Assembly (NCBI GenBank): GCA_947630475.1 | Contig: CANRHR010000005.1 | Coordinates: 1 to 64,000 of the forward strand | Length of the DNA: 64,000 bases | Direction of reading: 5' to 3' | Origin: an uncultured Clostridia bacterium | GTDB lineage: Bacteria; Bacillota; Clostridia; Lachnospirales; CAG-274 | Part shown: positions 24,989 through 34,306 of the stretch, in pieces | Layout of the letters: the number at the start of each line of letters is the position of its first letter | Numbering within the stretch: position 1 is the first letter of the stretch | Notes under the pieces: generated by a model | Seen by the model: only the letters and a program-made list of their open reading frames with translations | Told to the model about the DNA's origin: nothing | The model's database searches: none | Translations under genes and position numbers: made by a program

Positions 24989-26077
24989 TTGGACGAAAAA
25001 TATATGCTTAGGGCAATTGAACTTGCCAAAAAAGGGGCCGGAAAAGTTAATCCCAACCCTATGGTAGGCGCTGTTATCGTAAAAAACGACAAAATCATAG
25101 GCGAAGGCTTCCATGAAGAATATGGAAAATTTCACGCCGAAAGAAATGCAATATTAAACTGCAAAGATGACACTAAAGGCGCTGAAATGTATGTTACCCT
25201 TGAGCCTTGCTGCCATTACGGCAAAACTCCTCCATGCTGCGAAATAATAATCGAAAGCGGCATTAAAAAAGTTTATGTAGGCTGTATAGACGAAAATCCA
25301 AAAGTTCACAAAAAAGGCGTCGAAATCTTAAGACAAAACGGCATTGAGGTTGAAGAAAATATTTTGTCGAAGCAATGCAAAAAGCTTAATGAGGTTTTTT
25401 TTCATTACATTAAAACAAACACTCCCTATGTTGTAATGAAATACGCAATGACAGCCGACGGAAAACTTTCTTCGGCAACAGGCGATTCACGCTGGATAAC
25501 CGGAAAAGCCGCCAGAGAAAACGTACACAAAACAAGAAATTCACTAATGGGAATAATGGCAGGCATAGGAACTGTCTTAAAAGATGATCCTATGCTTAAC
25601 TGCAGAATTGAAAACGGAAGAGATCCCATCAGAATTATTTGTGACTCAAAACTTAAAATTCCTCTCGAATCAAATATAATAAAAACAGCCAAAAATATAA
25701 AAACAATTATAGCCGTTTCGGATAATTTTAACAAAAACAAAGCTTCTCAAATAGCCAAATCCGGTGCCGAAATTATAGTTTGTGATGATAAAAACGGCAG
25801 AGTCGATTTAAAAAAGCTTATAAAAATTTTAGGCAATATGCAGATTGATTCCGTTTTGCTCGAAGGCGGAGCAGAGCTTAATTTTTCCGCTTTAAAAAGC
25901 GGCATAGTAAACAGACTTGATTTATATATCGGCGCCCAAATATTCGGCGGACAATCAAAATCGCCCGTAGGCGGGGCAGGAATAGACAAAGTTTCCGACA
26001 GCTTTAAGCTTAAAAAAAGAGATACTTTGGATTTTGGCGATGATATATTGATAAGCTATGATGTGGAGTTGATTTAG
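24989..26077 (+). CDS. ribD: Bifunctional riboflavin deaminase/reductase RibD
   Basis: The start is TTG 24989, behind AAGGAGG with an 8-base spacer. The 362-residue enzyme has an N-terminal deaminase domain with the zinc ligands His49 (HAE), Cys74 and Cys83 (EPCCHYGKTPPCC), and a C-terminal reductase domain from about 148 (YVVMKYAMTADGKLS, GIGTVLKDDPMLNCR, VLLEGGAELNFSAL). It performs the second and third steps of riboflavin synthesis from GTP, converting 2,5-diamino-6-ribosylamino-pyrimidinone phosphate to the ribitylamino-uracil phosphate. First gene of a four-gene operon under the FMN riboswitch; it overlaps ribE by one base. Confidence 0.97.
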   Translation: MDEKYMLRAIELAKKGAGKVNPNPMVGAVIVKNDKIIGEGFHEEYGKFHAERNAILNCKDDTKGAEMYVTLEPCCHYGKTPPCCEIIIESGIKKVYVGCIDENPKVHKKGVEILRQNGIEVEENILSKQCKKLNEVFFHYIKTNTPYVVMKYAMTADGKLSSATGDSRWITGKAARENVHKTRNSLMGIMAGIGTVLKDDPMLNCRIENGRDPIRIICDSKLKIPLESNIIKTAKNIKTIIAVSDNFNKNKASQIAKSGAEIIVCDDKNGRVDLKKLIKILGNMQIDSVLLEGGAELNFSALKSGIVNRLDLYIGAQIFGGQSKSPVGGAGIDKVSDSFKLKKRDTLDFGDDILISYDVELI

Positions 26078-26730
26078 TGTTTACAGGCATTATCGAAGAA
26101 AAAGGAAAAATAGAATATATTAAATTAAATTCATTAAGCGCAAGAATAAGCATTTACGCAAATATCGTACTTAAGGATACAAAACTTGGCGACAGCATAG
26201 CCGTAAACGGCGTATGCCTTACCGTTACGGATATCCAAAAAAACAGCTTTTGCGCCGACGTTATGGCGGAAACCGTAAGAAAAACAAATCTTTCGCTTCT
26301 TAAAAAAAATTCTTATGTAAATCTTGAAAGAGCTCTTACGCCAAATTCAAGGCTGGGCGGGCATATAGTTTTGGGCCATATCGACGCAACGGGAGAAATA
26401 ATTAAAAAAGCAAAAGAAGATATAGGAACTTGGCTTTATATAAAGCCCAACAAAAATATAGACAGCCGCATTGTTGACGAAGGCTCTATTGCCGTTGATG
26501 GTGTCAGCCTTACCGCCGCAAAAACCGGAAACGGCTGGTTTGCAGTTTCCATAATACCTCACACCGGGGCCGAAACAACTTTGCTTGAAAAAAATAAAGG
26601 CGATATTGTAAACTTGGAAACCGATATAATAGGCAAATATGTAAGCAGGCTTTTAAACGGAGCCGAAAAAAATATTGAGCAAAAAAATGATATAAGCATA
26701 GATTTCTTGGCGGAACACGGTTTTTTTTAG
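26077..26730 (+). CDS. ribE: Riboflavin synthase alpha chain
   Basis: GTG 26077 overlaps the ribD stop by one base (TAGTG), which fits translational coupling. The 217-residue protein is the usual tandem of two lumazine-binding halves: MFTGIIEEKG, CLTV and LGRGHI-like NSRLGGHIVLGHIDATG in the first, and SIAVDGVSLTAA and IPHTGAETTL in the second. It dismutates two molecules of 6,7-dimethyl-8-ribityllumazine to riboflavin and the ribitylamino-uracil. It is followed ten bases later by ribBA, behind AGGAGGG. Confidence 0.96.
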   Translation: MFTGIIEEKGKIEYIKLNSLSARISIYANIVLKDTKLGDSIAVNGVCLTVTDIQKNSFCADVMAETVRKTNLSLLKKNSYVNLERALTPNSRLGGHIVLGHIDATGEIIKKAKEDIGTWLYIKPNKNIDSRIVDEGSIAVDGVSLTAAKTGNGWFAVSIIPHTGAETTLLEKNKGDIVNLETDIIGKYVSRLLNGAEKNIEQKNDISIDFLAEHGFF

Positions 26731-26740
26731 GAGGGTTAAA

Positions 26741-27943
26741 ATGTTTGAATACAGCAGTGTTGAAGAAGCCTTAGAAGATTTAAAAAAAGGCAAAATAATC
26801 ATTGTCGCCGATGATGAAGACAGAGAAAACGAGGGTGATTTAATATGTGCCGGAGAGTTTGCAACGGTTGAAAATGTAAACTTTATGGCAAGCTATGCAA
26901 AGGGGCTTATATGTATGCCTATGAGCAAAGAAATGACAAAAAAGCTGGAGCTGAATCAGATGGTCGCAAACAATACCGACAATCACAGCACGGCATTTAC
27001 CGTTTCTATCGATCATATAGATACAACAACAGGCATATCCGCTGCCGAAAGGAGCTTTACAGCCTTAAAATGCGCCGAAGATGATGCAAAGCCCGAAGAT
27101 TTTAGGCGCCCGGGACATATGTTTCCGCTTGAAGCAAGGCAGGCAGGCTTAATGGAAAGAAGAGGACATACAGAGGCAACCGTTGATTTAATGCGCCTTG
27201 CCGGGCTTAAAGAGTTTGGCTTATGCTGTGAAATTATGCGCAGCGACGGAACAATGATGAGAAGCGAAGAGCTTAAAGAATTTTCTTTAAAGCATAATCT
27301 TAAATTTATAACGGTTGACAATATAATAAAATACATTAAAAAAACCGAAAAAAATATGCAAAAAGCCGCAGAAGCCAAACTGCCGACAAAATACGGTGAA
27401 TTTAAAATAATCGGCTTTGAAAATAAAAAAACTTCCGAGCATCACATTGCTTTGATTAAAGGCTGCGTTGATGACGGAAACCCTGTTTTGACAAGGGTAC
27501 ATTGTGAATGTCTTACAGGCGATGTCTTTGGCTCAAACAGATGTGACTGCGGTGATCAATTTGAAGCAGCAATGGAAGAAATAGCCCGACAAGGCAGAGG
27601 CGTTATCATTTATTTAAGGCAGGAGGGCAGAGGAATAGGTCTTATAAATAAAATAAGAGCATACGCTCTTCAGGATAACGGTATGGATACGGTTGAAGCC
27701 AATATTGCTTTGGGCTTCGATGCGGATATGAGAAATTATTCCGCAGCCGCAGATATGCTTAAAGCCATCGGAGTAAATAAGATTGATTTGATAACAAACA
27801 ATCCCGATAAAATTAAAGGGCTTGAAGCAAACGGAATAGAAGTATGCAAAAGAATAGAGATAAAAACAAAACATAAAAAAGAATGTGAATTTTATATGAA
27901 AACAAAAAAAGACAAAATGGGACATATTCTTAAAGACTATTAA
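26741..27943 (+). CDS. ribBA: Bifunctional DHBP synthase / GTP cyclohydrolase II RibBA
   Basis: The 400-residue fusion has an N-terminal 3,4-dihydroxy-2-butanone 4-phosphate synthase domain (about 1-200; [31 protein letters not shown]-like and [11 protein letters not shown]) and a C-terminal GTP cyclohydrolase II domain (about 205-400) with the zinc cysteines of [18 protein letters not shown] and the RQEGRGIGL loop. It starts the two branches of riboflavin synthesis from ribulose 5-phosphate and GTP. All catalytic signature motifs look intact. Third gene of the operon. Confidence 0.97.
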   Translation: MFEYSSVEEALEDLKKGKIIIVADDEDRENEGDLICAGEFATVENVNFMASYAKGLICMPMSKEMTKKLELNQMVANNTDNHSTAFTVSIDHIDTTTGISAAERSFTALKCAEDDAKPEDFRRPGHMFPLEARQAGLMERRGHTEATVDLMRLAGLKEFGLCCEIMRSDGTMMRSEELKEFSLKHNLKFITVDNIIKYIKKTEKNMQKAAEAKLPTKYGEFKIIGFENKKTSEHHIALIKGCVDDGNPVLTRVHCECLTGDVFGSNRCDCGDQFEAAMEEIARQGRGVIIYLRQEGRGIGLINKIRAYALQDNGMDTVEANIALGFDADMRNYSAAADMLKAIGVNKIDLITNNPDKIKGLEANGIEVCKRIEIKTKHKKECEFYMKTKKDKMGHILKDY

Positions 27944-27956
27944 AGGAGGAATTAAA

Positions 27957-28427
27957 ATGAATATTATCGAAGGAAAACTTGTTGCCGAAAATATGAGATT
28001 TGCAATTGTTGCATCAAGATTTAACGAATTTATAACAAATAAGCTTGTAAGCGGAGCAGCGGACGCCCTTAAAAGGCATGGCGCCGAAGAAAAACAAATT
28101 GATCTTGCATGGGTGCCGGGAGCGTTTGAAATACCCCTTATAGCAAAAAAAATTGCCGAAAGCAAAAAATATGATGCCGTTATATGTGTTGGCGCCGTAA
28201 TAAGAGGCTCAACCTCTCATTATGATTATGTCTGCTCCGAGGTTTCAAAAGGAATAGCCAATGTCGCCCTTCAAAGCGGAATACCCGTATTATTCGGTAT
28301 CTTAACAACGGATACAATCGAACAGGCAATAGAAAGAGCCGGAACAAAAGCCGGAAACAAAGGCTTCGACTGCGCTGTTTCAGCTATTGAAATGGTAAAT
28401 CTCATAAAAAATATAAAATCTATTTAA
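27957..28427 (+). CDS. ribH: 6,7-dimethyl-8-ribityllumazine synthase RibH
   Basis: The 156-residue protein has the lumazine synthase motifs [32 protein letters not shown], the [14 protein letters not shown] active-site stretch and [20 protein letters not shown]. It condenses the ribitylamino-uracil with dihydroxybutanone phosphate, and the family forms pentamers or 60-mers. It starts 13 bases after ribBA behind AGGAGGA and closes the operon; a family B/A repeat mosaic follows, with hisC convergent beyond it. Confidence 0.97.
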   Translation: MNIIEGKLVAENMRFAIVASRFNEFITNKLVSGAADALKRHGAEEKQIDLAWVPGAFEIPLIAKKIAESKKYDAVICVGAVIRGSTSHYDYVCSEVSKGIANVALQSGIPVLFGILTTDTIEQAIERAGTKAGNKGFDCAVSAIEMVNLIKNIKSI

Positions 28428-28660
28428 TCAAGGATATTCCGCTTAAGATACATACTCATAACGATGGCGCGAAATACCCACCGCCTAATAGGCGGTGAGC
28501 TTACTTAGCCGATAAACCCTATTTTAACGAAGTAACTTAAAGCGTCGCAGACTTTTAATCCGCAGCAGAAATTCATTTCCTGCGAGGAAAAAGGCGAGTT
28601 TCAAGGGATTTTTAATCCTGATGGAACGAACCTTTTATACCTCTGTTCCCCTTATAATAC
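28428..28660 (+). repeat. Family B end joined to family A repeat, copy A4
   Basis: 28428-28445 is a reversed family B end (TCAAGGATATTCCGCTTAAG). Hairpin CACCGCC/GGCGGTG at 28479-28497 follows, and then the family A core: AAGTAACTTAAAGCGTCGCAGAC (28530-28552) shared with copy A3, hairpin GCAG/CTGC around AAAT...ATTT, and GGGATT/AATCC. The right-hand GAAAAAGTCC hairpin is missing. It lies between the convergent ribH and hisC genes. Confidence 0.7.
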
Positions 28661-28680
28661 AAAGCGTAAGCGAAATAATA

Positions 28681-29760
28681 TCATTTTATGCTTATATTAT
28701 TTTCTTCCATATAATCTTTTATTGCCGACAACAATATTTTCATCTGCTCATCCGTTCCTATTGTTATCCTGATACGGTCATTTATACGCGGCTTATTAAA
28801 ATAACGCACAAATATGTTTCTTTTTTTCAGATATTCAAAAAGCTCATCAGCTTTTATCAGCGGATGTTTTGGGAAAATAAAATTGGCATATGATTTAGGC
28901 ATCTCAAAGCCAAGCTTTTCAAGCTCGGAAACCGTCTGCTCTCTGGTTTTTATTATTTTTTGTCTGCATAAATTAAAATATTCGGTATCTTCGGCGCATT
29001 TTGCGGCTATAAGCTGTGATGCCGTATCGAGAGTATATGAATTAAAACTGTTTTTTACGGCTTCAAGCGCATTTATAAGCTCTTTAGATGCCATAGCATA
29101 TCCAACCCTTATGCCGGCAAGGCTTCGTGATTTTGAAAATGTATGTACAACAATAAGGTTATCATACTTGTTGATAAGCTCTGAAGCTGATTTTGCACCA
29201 AAATCAACATAAGCCTCATCTATTATTACCGCACAGCCTTTATTAAAGGCTATTATTTCTTCAATATCCGAAAGCTCTGAATATACGCCTGTAGGAGCAT
29301 TGGGATTTGCAATTACTATCCCTCCGTTAGGCGTTAAATAATCTTTAATATTTATTTTAAAGTCATTATCAAGGGCAACTTTTTTAAAGCTTATATTAAA
29401 AAGCCCACACCATACATCATAAAAAGAATATGTTATATCCGCAAATAAAACAGGAAGATTTGAATTAAAAAATGTCATAAAACACATTGCCAAAACTTCA
29501 TCGGAGCCGTTTCCCAAAAAAATTTGGTTTTCATTAAGCTTATATATATCACACAAAGCCTTTTTAAGCTGATGACATTTAAAAGACGGATAAAGACGCA
29601 GCCTCTCAGCGTTAAGCTCTTTTATAACGTCAGCCGCCTTAGGAGATGGCGGATAAGGATTCTCATTTGTATTAAGCTTTATTATCCCTTCGCCGCCCGG
29701 CTGCTCTCCGGGAACATACGGCTCTATATTTCTTATTTTATCCGACAATGATTTGTTCAT
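28681..29760 (-). CDS. hisC: Histidinol-phosphate aminotransferase
   Basis: The 359-residue fold-type I PLP enzyme has KLNTNENPYPPSP at the N-terminus, GNGSDEV, the ANPNAPTG motif, DEAYVDF with the PLP-binding Asp, the Schiff-base Lys in TFSKSRSLAGIRVGY and the C-terminal RITIGT. This set is typical of HisC, which transfers an amino group from glutamate to imidazole-acetol phosphate in histidine synthesis. No other his genes are adjacent, so related substrates (for example an aromatic or threonine-phosphate aminotransferase) are not excluded. It is followed in operon-like order by nothing on this strand; the next gene upstream lies 15 bases away. Confidence 0.88.
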   Translation of the reverse strand: MNKSLSDKIRNIEPYVPGEQPGGEGIIKLNTNENPYPPSPKAADVIKELNAERLRLYPSFKCHQLKKALCDIYKLNENQIFLGNGSDEVLAMCFMTFFNSNLPVLFADITYSFYDVWCGLFNISFKKVALDNDFKINIKDYLTPNGGIVIANPNAPTGVYSELSDIEEIIAFNKGCAVIIDEAYVDFGAKSASELINKYDNLIVVHTFSKSRSLAGIRVGYAMASKELINALEAVKNSFNSYTLDTASQLIAAKCAEDTEYFNLCRQKIIKTREQTVSELEKLGFEMPKSYANFIFPKHPLIKADELFEYLKKRNIFVRYFNKPRINDRIRITIGTDEQMKILLSAIKDYMEENNISIK

Positions 29761-29775
29761 TAGTACACCTCTTTT

Positions 29776-30441
29776 TTATTTTAAAATTTCTTTAAATGTT
29801 TTTACGCTGTTTTCACCGTTTTCACTGTTTCTTACAAAGCCCATATATATTGAATCGCCATTCATATTTCTTGAACCGGAGATAACAGATGAATTTTTTA
29901 TGCATATTCCATACGGCCTTTTCGTGGAATCTTCAATATTCGTACCGTTTAAGACCATTTCTTTTTCGGCATAGCCGTTTATAAAATCAGTATCCAAAAA
30001 TTCGTCAAGATTTACTATATAGCCGTAATTTACAAGGTCTTCAAATTCTTTTTTATCGGCAATAATTATATCAAGCTCCTTAGCCATAATAAGCACGTCG
30101 AATTTTTGGCCAAGATAAAGACCAACCGTAGAATCCGATTCCGATTCATAAAATGCGCTGCATCTTACCTCTTTATTTTCTCCCTCAGGCACCACCGCTT
30201 CGGTAAGGCTTGAGCTGAGTTCTTTCATAAAATTGTCGCTTTCCTGTATGCCATAAAGACATATGCCTGCAAAAAGCTTGGGCGCAGGATTTATAAACAC
30301 TGCATTTATAATCGATAAAGCGGCTGCAATTAATGCGACAGCTATTATTATATGGATTTTATAATACTCCCAAATATGCGCAGCTTTACCCTTTATGCTC
30401 ATTTGCATAAATTTTTCTTTTGCAAACTGATCGTCATTCAT
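29776..30441 (-). CDS. Membrane-anchored protein of unknown function (221 aa)
   Basis: ATG 30441 is chosen because GGAAGGGATT lies before it. The protein has a cytoplasmic N-terminus (MNDDQFAKEKFMQMS), then the motif HIWEYYKIHIIIAVALIAA, a membrane helix at about 29-49, and an external domain of about 170 residues. The W-x-Y-Y-K-x-H-hydrophobic motif is common in unnamed Firmicutes membrane proteins whose outside part resembles a solute-binding fold. No function can be assigned. It is 15 bases upstream of hisC and is probably co-transcribed with it. Confidence 0.6.
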   Translation of the reverse strand: MNDDQFAKEKFMQMSIKGKAAHIWEYYKIHIIIAVALIAAALSIINAVFINPAPKLFAGICLYGIQESDNFMKELSSSLTEAVVPEGENKEVRCSAFYESESDSTVGLYLGQKFDVLIMAKELDIIIADKKEFEDLVNYGYIVNLDEFLDTDFINGYAEKEMVLNGTNIEDSTKRPYGICIKNSSVISGSRNMNGDSIYMGFVRNSENGENSVKTFKEILK

Positions 30442-30468
30442 ATATTTAATCCCTTCCTTTGCGCATTT

Positions 30469-30510
30469 CAATTATATCGGTACGCCGCTATGCTAAGTAC
30501 CTAGTCGGTT
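30469..30510 (-). repeat. Family B repeat copy
   Basis: Read on the minus strand: TTAACCGACTAGGTACTTAG, then CATAGCGGCGTACCGATATA, matching the left end and the CATAGCGTAGTACGAATAT end of the copy at 17751. It lies between divergent genes. The rest of the gap 30442-30758 is AT-rich and holds one promoter. Confidence 0.55.
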
Positions 30511-30680
30511 AAAATATAACGTTTTTTCAGTATATCATAAATTTTTAATTTTATAAAGTTCAAATATAGCCAAATATCAATAATATTTGTGTATCCATAA
30601 CCAACTTAACCGCAGCCTGTCGAACGTAAATTTATTTGTCGGTTAAAAAATTTGATTTTTATGAATACCAAAGCTAATAG

Positions 30681-30709
30681 TTGCTCAAAAAAATAAATTG
30701 TGTTATAAT
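30681..30709 (+). promoter_or_regulatory. Sigma-A promoter of the DUF1189 gene
   Basis: TTGCTC, 17 bases, TATAAT, about 50 bases before the ATG at 30759. Confidence 0.65.
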
Positions 30710-30758
30710 GCTTATGTTTAGCAAAGTATGAATATCTTTGACTGTTTGAGGTGAAATA

Positions 30759-31565
30759 ATGAATTTTATCAAAAGATTTTATAAATCCCTTTATGACTTT
30801 GAAAAATACAATCAACTGGTTAAGCAGAGCTTTTTCAGCGCTGTTTTAAATGTGTTTGTGCTTTCTGTCTTTGTTGTTGTTCTTCTTTCCGTGCCGTTTT
30901 TGATACAATATTTCAAGCTCGGTGGCATAACGGGGGCAATCGATAAATATGTTCCGGATTTTTCTCTGAAAAACGGAGTATTAACTACAGATAAGGTTTA
31001 CAAGAAAGAGGTTGAAAAGTTTTCTTTAATAATTTTGGATACCAAAAATCCTCATGTTGAGCAGGAGCTTGTAAGCTACGAATCAGGCTTTATTGCGTCA
31101 AAGGATAAAATTATAATAAAATCTCTTTCCGGTGACACAATAAGCCAAAGTTATAAAATGTACGAAGATTTCGGCATAATTAACAAAGCCGCCGTATTTA
31201 AGCTTGTACCTTTTATAAAGATTTATCTTATATTTTTCTGTTTAATGTTTTTATGCTTTATATTTATTCAGCATATGTTTTATGCCTTTATATTTGCGAC
31301 AATAGCAAATATAATAAATCTATATGTAAGAGCAAAGCTAAAACTTCCGGATATCTTTAAGCTTACCTGCTATGCTATGAGTATGCCCGTTTTATTTAAA
31401 AATATTATAACATCTTTTAATTTGCTCATAAATACAAAAATCGGCTTCTATATGCCTATGTTAGTTTATTTTGGGCTTGTTGGGGTTTACTGCTATTTTA
31501 TTCTTAAAGCCATAAAAGACGGAGAAGAAAAAAACAACACTAACAGAAAAAGAGCTCTTTTGTAA
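30759..31565 (+). CDS. DUF1189 family membrane protein
   Basis: The 268-residue protein starts at ATG 30759 behind TTTGAGGTG. It begins NFIKRFYKSLYDFEKYNQL, has a membrane helix at about 28-50, an outside domain (about 60-135) and four more membrane helices in the C-terminal half, which is the layout of DUF1189 proteins in Firmicutes. The function is unknown. It is a single-gene unit with its own promoter and a strong terminator. Confidence 0.75.
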   Translation: MNFIKRFYKSLYDFEKYNQLVKQSFFSAVLNVFVLSVFVVVLLSVPFLIQYFKLGGITGAIDKYVPDFSLKNGVLTTDKVYKKEVEKFSLIILDTKNPHVEQELVSYESGFIASKDKIIIKSLSGDTISQSYKMYEDFGIINKAAVFKLVPFIKIYLIFFCLMFLCFIFIQHMFYAFIFATIANIINLYVRAKLKLPDIFKLTCYAMSMPVLFKNIITSFNLLINTKIGFYMPMLVYFGLVGVYCYFILKAIKDGEEKNNTNRKRALL

Positions 31566-31598
31566 AACAAATCGATTCATTCAGTATTTTTTAATCTT

Positions 31599-31635
31599 AA
31601 TTGTAGGAAATTTAATTATTTCCTACAATTTTTTT
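31599..31635 (+). terminator. Strong Rho-independent terminator
   Basis: AATTGTAGGAAA / TTTCCTACAATT is a perfect 12-bp stem with an 8-base loop and a T-run, 33 bases past the DUF1189 gene. Confidence 0.85.
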
Positions 31636-31715
31636 ATAATCGATTAACCGAAGCTTAAATTCATTGACTTTTTATTGTTATTTTTTACAAATTTTAACAA
31701 AAATAATATATTTTA

Positions 31716-31744
31716 TTGTAAATCATTTTTTAAAATGCTATAAT
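31716..31744 (+). promoter_or_regulatory. Sigma-A promoter of the first tandem chemoreceptor
   Basis: TTGTAA, 17 bases, TATAAT. The same -35, spacing and -10 occur before the paralogue at 34247-34275. Confidence 0.75.
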
Positions 31745-31824
31745 TTTTTTAAAAGAGCGAAAAATTTAAAAGACCGAAAAAGTACTTGTTGGTTAAATAA
31801 AATATTAATCGGAGGGCAATTTCA

Positions 31825-34104
31825 ATGAGAAAAATCAAAAGCACTTTGGCTAACTTCTCAATAAAGGGAAGAATTCTTATGTTGGCAATAATTTTATGTG
31901 TATTGACTCTTATAGCCGGTATTATCAGTATATGCGGCTTGGCTTTGCTGTCGGATGAATATAAGCATCTTTTGGATACGGCTATAGAAAGACGTGTGCT
32001 TACGGCTGAATTTGCAACGGAGCTTAAAGAAATAAGGCTTGATGTATGCCAAATTGTTATTCAGTCCGAATTTTATAAAAATGAAAGCAGCACCGAAGAT
32101 TATTACAATAAAGCTTTGGATGCTCTCGATGAATTTTTGGCTACAGCCGATACATACTACAATAACGTTACCGGAGATCATTCCCTTACAAAAGAGGCGC
32201 AGGACAAGCTTTTAAGCAGATATGAAAGTCTTATAAGAAGCATAAACATCTATGCGGACTGCATAGATAAAATATTCGAATCGAGCGTTTCAGACGATAA
32301 ATCAGCCGTAAATGAAAAGATAAACGAAATCTCCTCTTTGGCTGTCGATGCAGAGGAAAACACAAATGCTCTTGTTAAAGCAGCCTACGACAGAGAAGTT
32401 GTTTTAAAGGACGAGGTAAATGTCTTTAACAGAAATATTATGATAATTATAACCATACTTATAATATTGGTTATTATTTTATCAATACTTATCTCACTTT
32501 CAACCTCAAAGCAGATTTTAAAGCCTATAACCACGCTTACTTCCGCTTCCGACAAAATTGCAAGAGGAGATTTCAACGTAAATGTAAAAACCAATCAAAC
32601 CAACGAAATAGGAAAGCTGTCAAACAACTTTGCAATGCTTGTGGATTCGTTCAGAAGTATAGTCAATGATATGAACAGCTCATTTTCAGCAATGAATAAC
32701 GGCAATATAGGCGCAAGAATAGATACGGCAAAGTTTGAAGGCGAATACGGCACTATCGCAAAAAATATAAACAGTATGCTTGAAAGCACAGCAAACGAGC
32801 TGTTATCAATAAGCAAAAGCGCCGAAGAATACGCATACGGAAATTTTGATTATCAATGCCCAAGATTTCCGGGTGAAAAAGCAATACTTCATGAATCTTT
32901 CGATACAATGAAAGAACATCTTTATGAAATTAACAGCTCTATCGATCTTATAATAAGCGGCATAAACGAAGGAAACCTTAATATAAGCGTTGATACAAAC
33001 AAATTTAACGGAGCTTGGAAAGAGCTTGGCGTTAAGCTTAACAGCCTTGTTTCAAATGTGGCAAAGCCAATAAGAGAAACAAAAACTGCATTATCGGAAA
33101 TAAGCAAAGGCAATTTTAAAATTAATGTTGATTCAAATAAATACAAGGGCGAATTTAAAGAGATGCTCTCCGATATAGGCAATACGGTTTCGGTTTTGTC
33201 ATCATATATAACCGAAATCTCCGATATATTGCAGACAATGGCAAACCAAAATCTTAATGTCTCAATAGATCATGAGTATATAGGTGATTTTTCCGCTATT
33301 CAGGTTGCTCTTAATCTTATTATAGATAATTTTAACAATCTTATAAACGAGATTATTGTTTCTTCAGAGCAGGTTTCCATAGGCTCTCAATCTATATCGG
33401 ATTCTGCAACGGCTCTTGCTCAGGGCGCTTCGGAGCAATCCCGTGCAGTTAAAGATCTTACAAATATTATTGTTGCCGTATCTGAAAATACAAAGAAAAA
33501 TATGCAAAATGTCACAAAATCAAATGAACTTGCGGATTCCGCAAAAGAAAGCGCAGAATATGTAAGAGCTGAAATGAACGATCTATTAAGGGCAATGGAA
33601 GAGATTAACGAGTCATCAAACAATATATCAAACATAATAAAAGCAATAGATGACATAGCTTTCCAAACAAATATACTTGCTCTTAATGCGGCTGTTGAAG
33701 CGGCAAGAGCCGGCGAACACGGCAAAGGCTTCGCCGTTGTTGCCGAGGAAGTAAGAAACCTTGCCTCAAGAAGCCAAGCATCTGCAAAAGAAACATCAGA
33801 GCTTATAAGCATTGCGCTTGAAAAAGCTGAACAGGGCAATGAAATAGCAGGCAGAACGGCTAATACAGTATCTGAAATTACAAAACAAATAGAGGAAATA
33901 TCTGCAATATCAACAGAGATTTTTGCCGATTCACAAAATCAAAATTCTTCAATAAACGAAATAAATACAGGCATTAACCAAATAGCAGCCGTCGTTGAAA
34001 ACAATACTTCAACCTCCGAACAAAATGCGGCAGCTTCACAAGAGCTTTCAAGCCAATCTACAATATTTAAGGAAACTGTTTCCAAATTTATGCTTAAAAA
34101 TTAA
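31825..34104 (+). CDS. Methyl-accepting chemotaxis protein, poly-HAMP type (paralogue 1)
   Basis: The 759-residue receptor starts at ATG 31825 behind CGGAGGG. It has a membrane helix at about 17-40, a helical extracellular sensor (about 42-190), a second membrane helix at about 200-222, then about six HAMP-like units up to about residue 500 ([76 protein letters not shown]). The MCP signalling domain carries [20 protein letters not shown] and [16 protein letters not shown]. It is closely similar to the next gene over nearly its whole length, with the sensor part diverging most. The ligand is unknown. Confidence 0.93.
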   Translation: MRKIKSTLANFSIKGRILMLAIILCVLTLIAGIISICGLALLSDEYKHLLDTAIERRVLTAEFATELKEIRLDVCQIVIQSEFYKNESSTEDYYNKALDALDEFLATADTYYNNVTGDHSLTKEAQDKLLSRYESLIRSINIYADCIDKIFESSVSDDKSAVNEKINEISSLAVDAEENTNALVKAAYDREVVLKDEVNVFNRNIMIIITILIILVIILSILISLSTSKQILKPITTLTSASDKIARGDFNVNVKTNQTNEIGKLSNNFAMLVDSFRSIVNDMNSSFSAMNNGNIGARIDTAKFEGEYGTIAKNINSMLESTANELLSISKSAEEYAYGNFDYQCPRFPGEKAILHESFDTMKEHLYEINSSIDLIISGINEGNLNISVDTNKFNGAWKELGVKLNSLVSNVAKPIRETKTALSEISKGNFKINVDSNKYKGEFKEMLSDIGNTVSVLSSYITEISDILQTMANQNLNVSIDHEYIGDFSAIQVALNLIIDNFNNLINEIIVSSEQVSIGSQSISDSATALAQGASEQSRAVKDLTNIIVAVSENTKKNMQNVTKSNELADSAKESAEYVRAEMNDLLRAMEEINESSNNISNIIKAIDDIAFQTNILALNAAVEAARAGEHGKGFAVVAEEVRNLASRSQASAKETSELISIALEKAEQGNEIAGRTANTVSEITKQIEEISAISTEIFADSQNQNSSINEINTGINQIAAVVENNTSTSEQNAAASQELSSQSTIFKETVSKFMLKN

Positions 34105-34136
34105 AAGCGTTTAATGTTTCAGCAGGTTTATTATTA

Positions 34137-34168
34137 AAACTCAAAAGTCCGGATGGGCTTTTGAGTTT
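34137..34168 (+). terminator. Rho-independent terminator
   Basis: AACTCAAAAG / CTTTTGAGTT stem around a 10-base loop, followed by TTCTTTT, 33 bases past the first tandem chemoreceptor gene. Confidence 0.75.
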
Positions 34169-34246
34169 TCTTTTGTGCATTAAGCCGATTATATTTATTT
34201 ATTATTTACAAATTAAACAATTTTTAAAAAAATTTTTTTTACTCTA

Positions 34247-34275
34247 TTGTAAGTTATTCCGTAAAATGATATAAT
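34247..34275 (+). promoter_or_regulatory. Sigma-A promoter of the second tandem chemoreceptor
   Basis: TTGTAA, 17 bases, TATAAT, ending 31 bases before ATG 34307. Confidence 0.75.
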
Positions 34276-34306
34276 AAATAAAATTAATTTTGAGAGGAGA
34301 CTGCAC

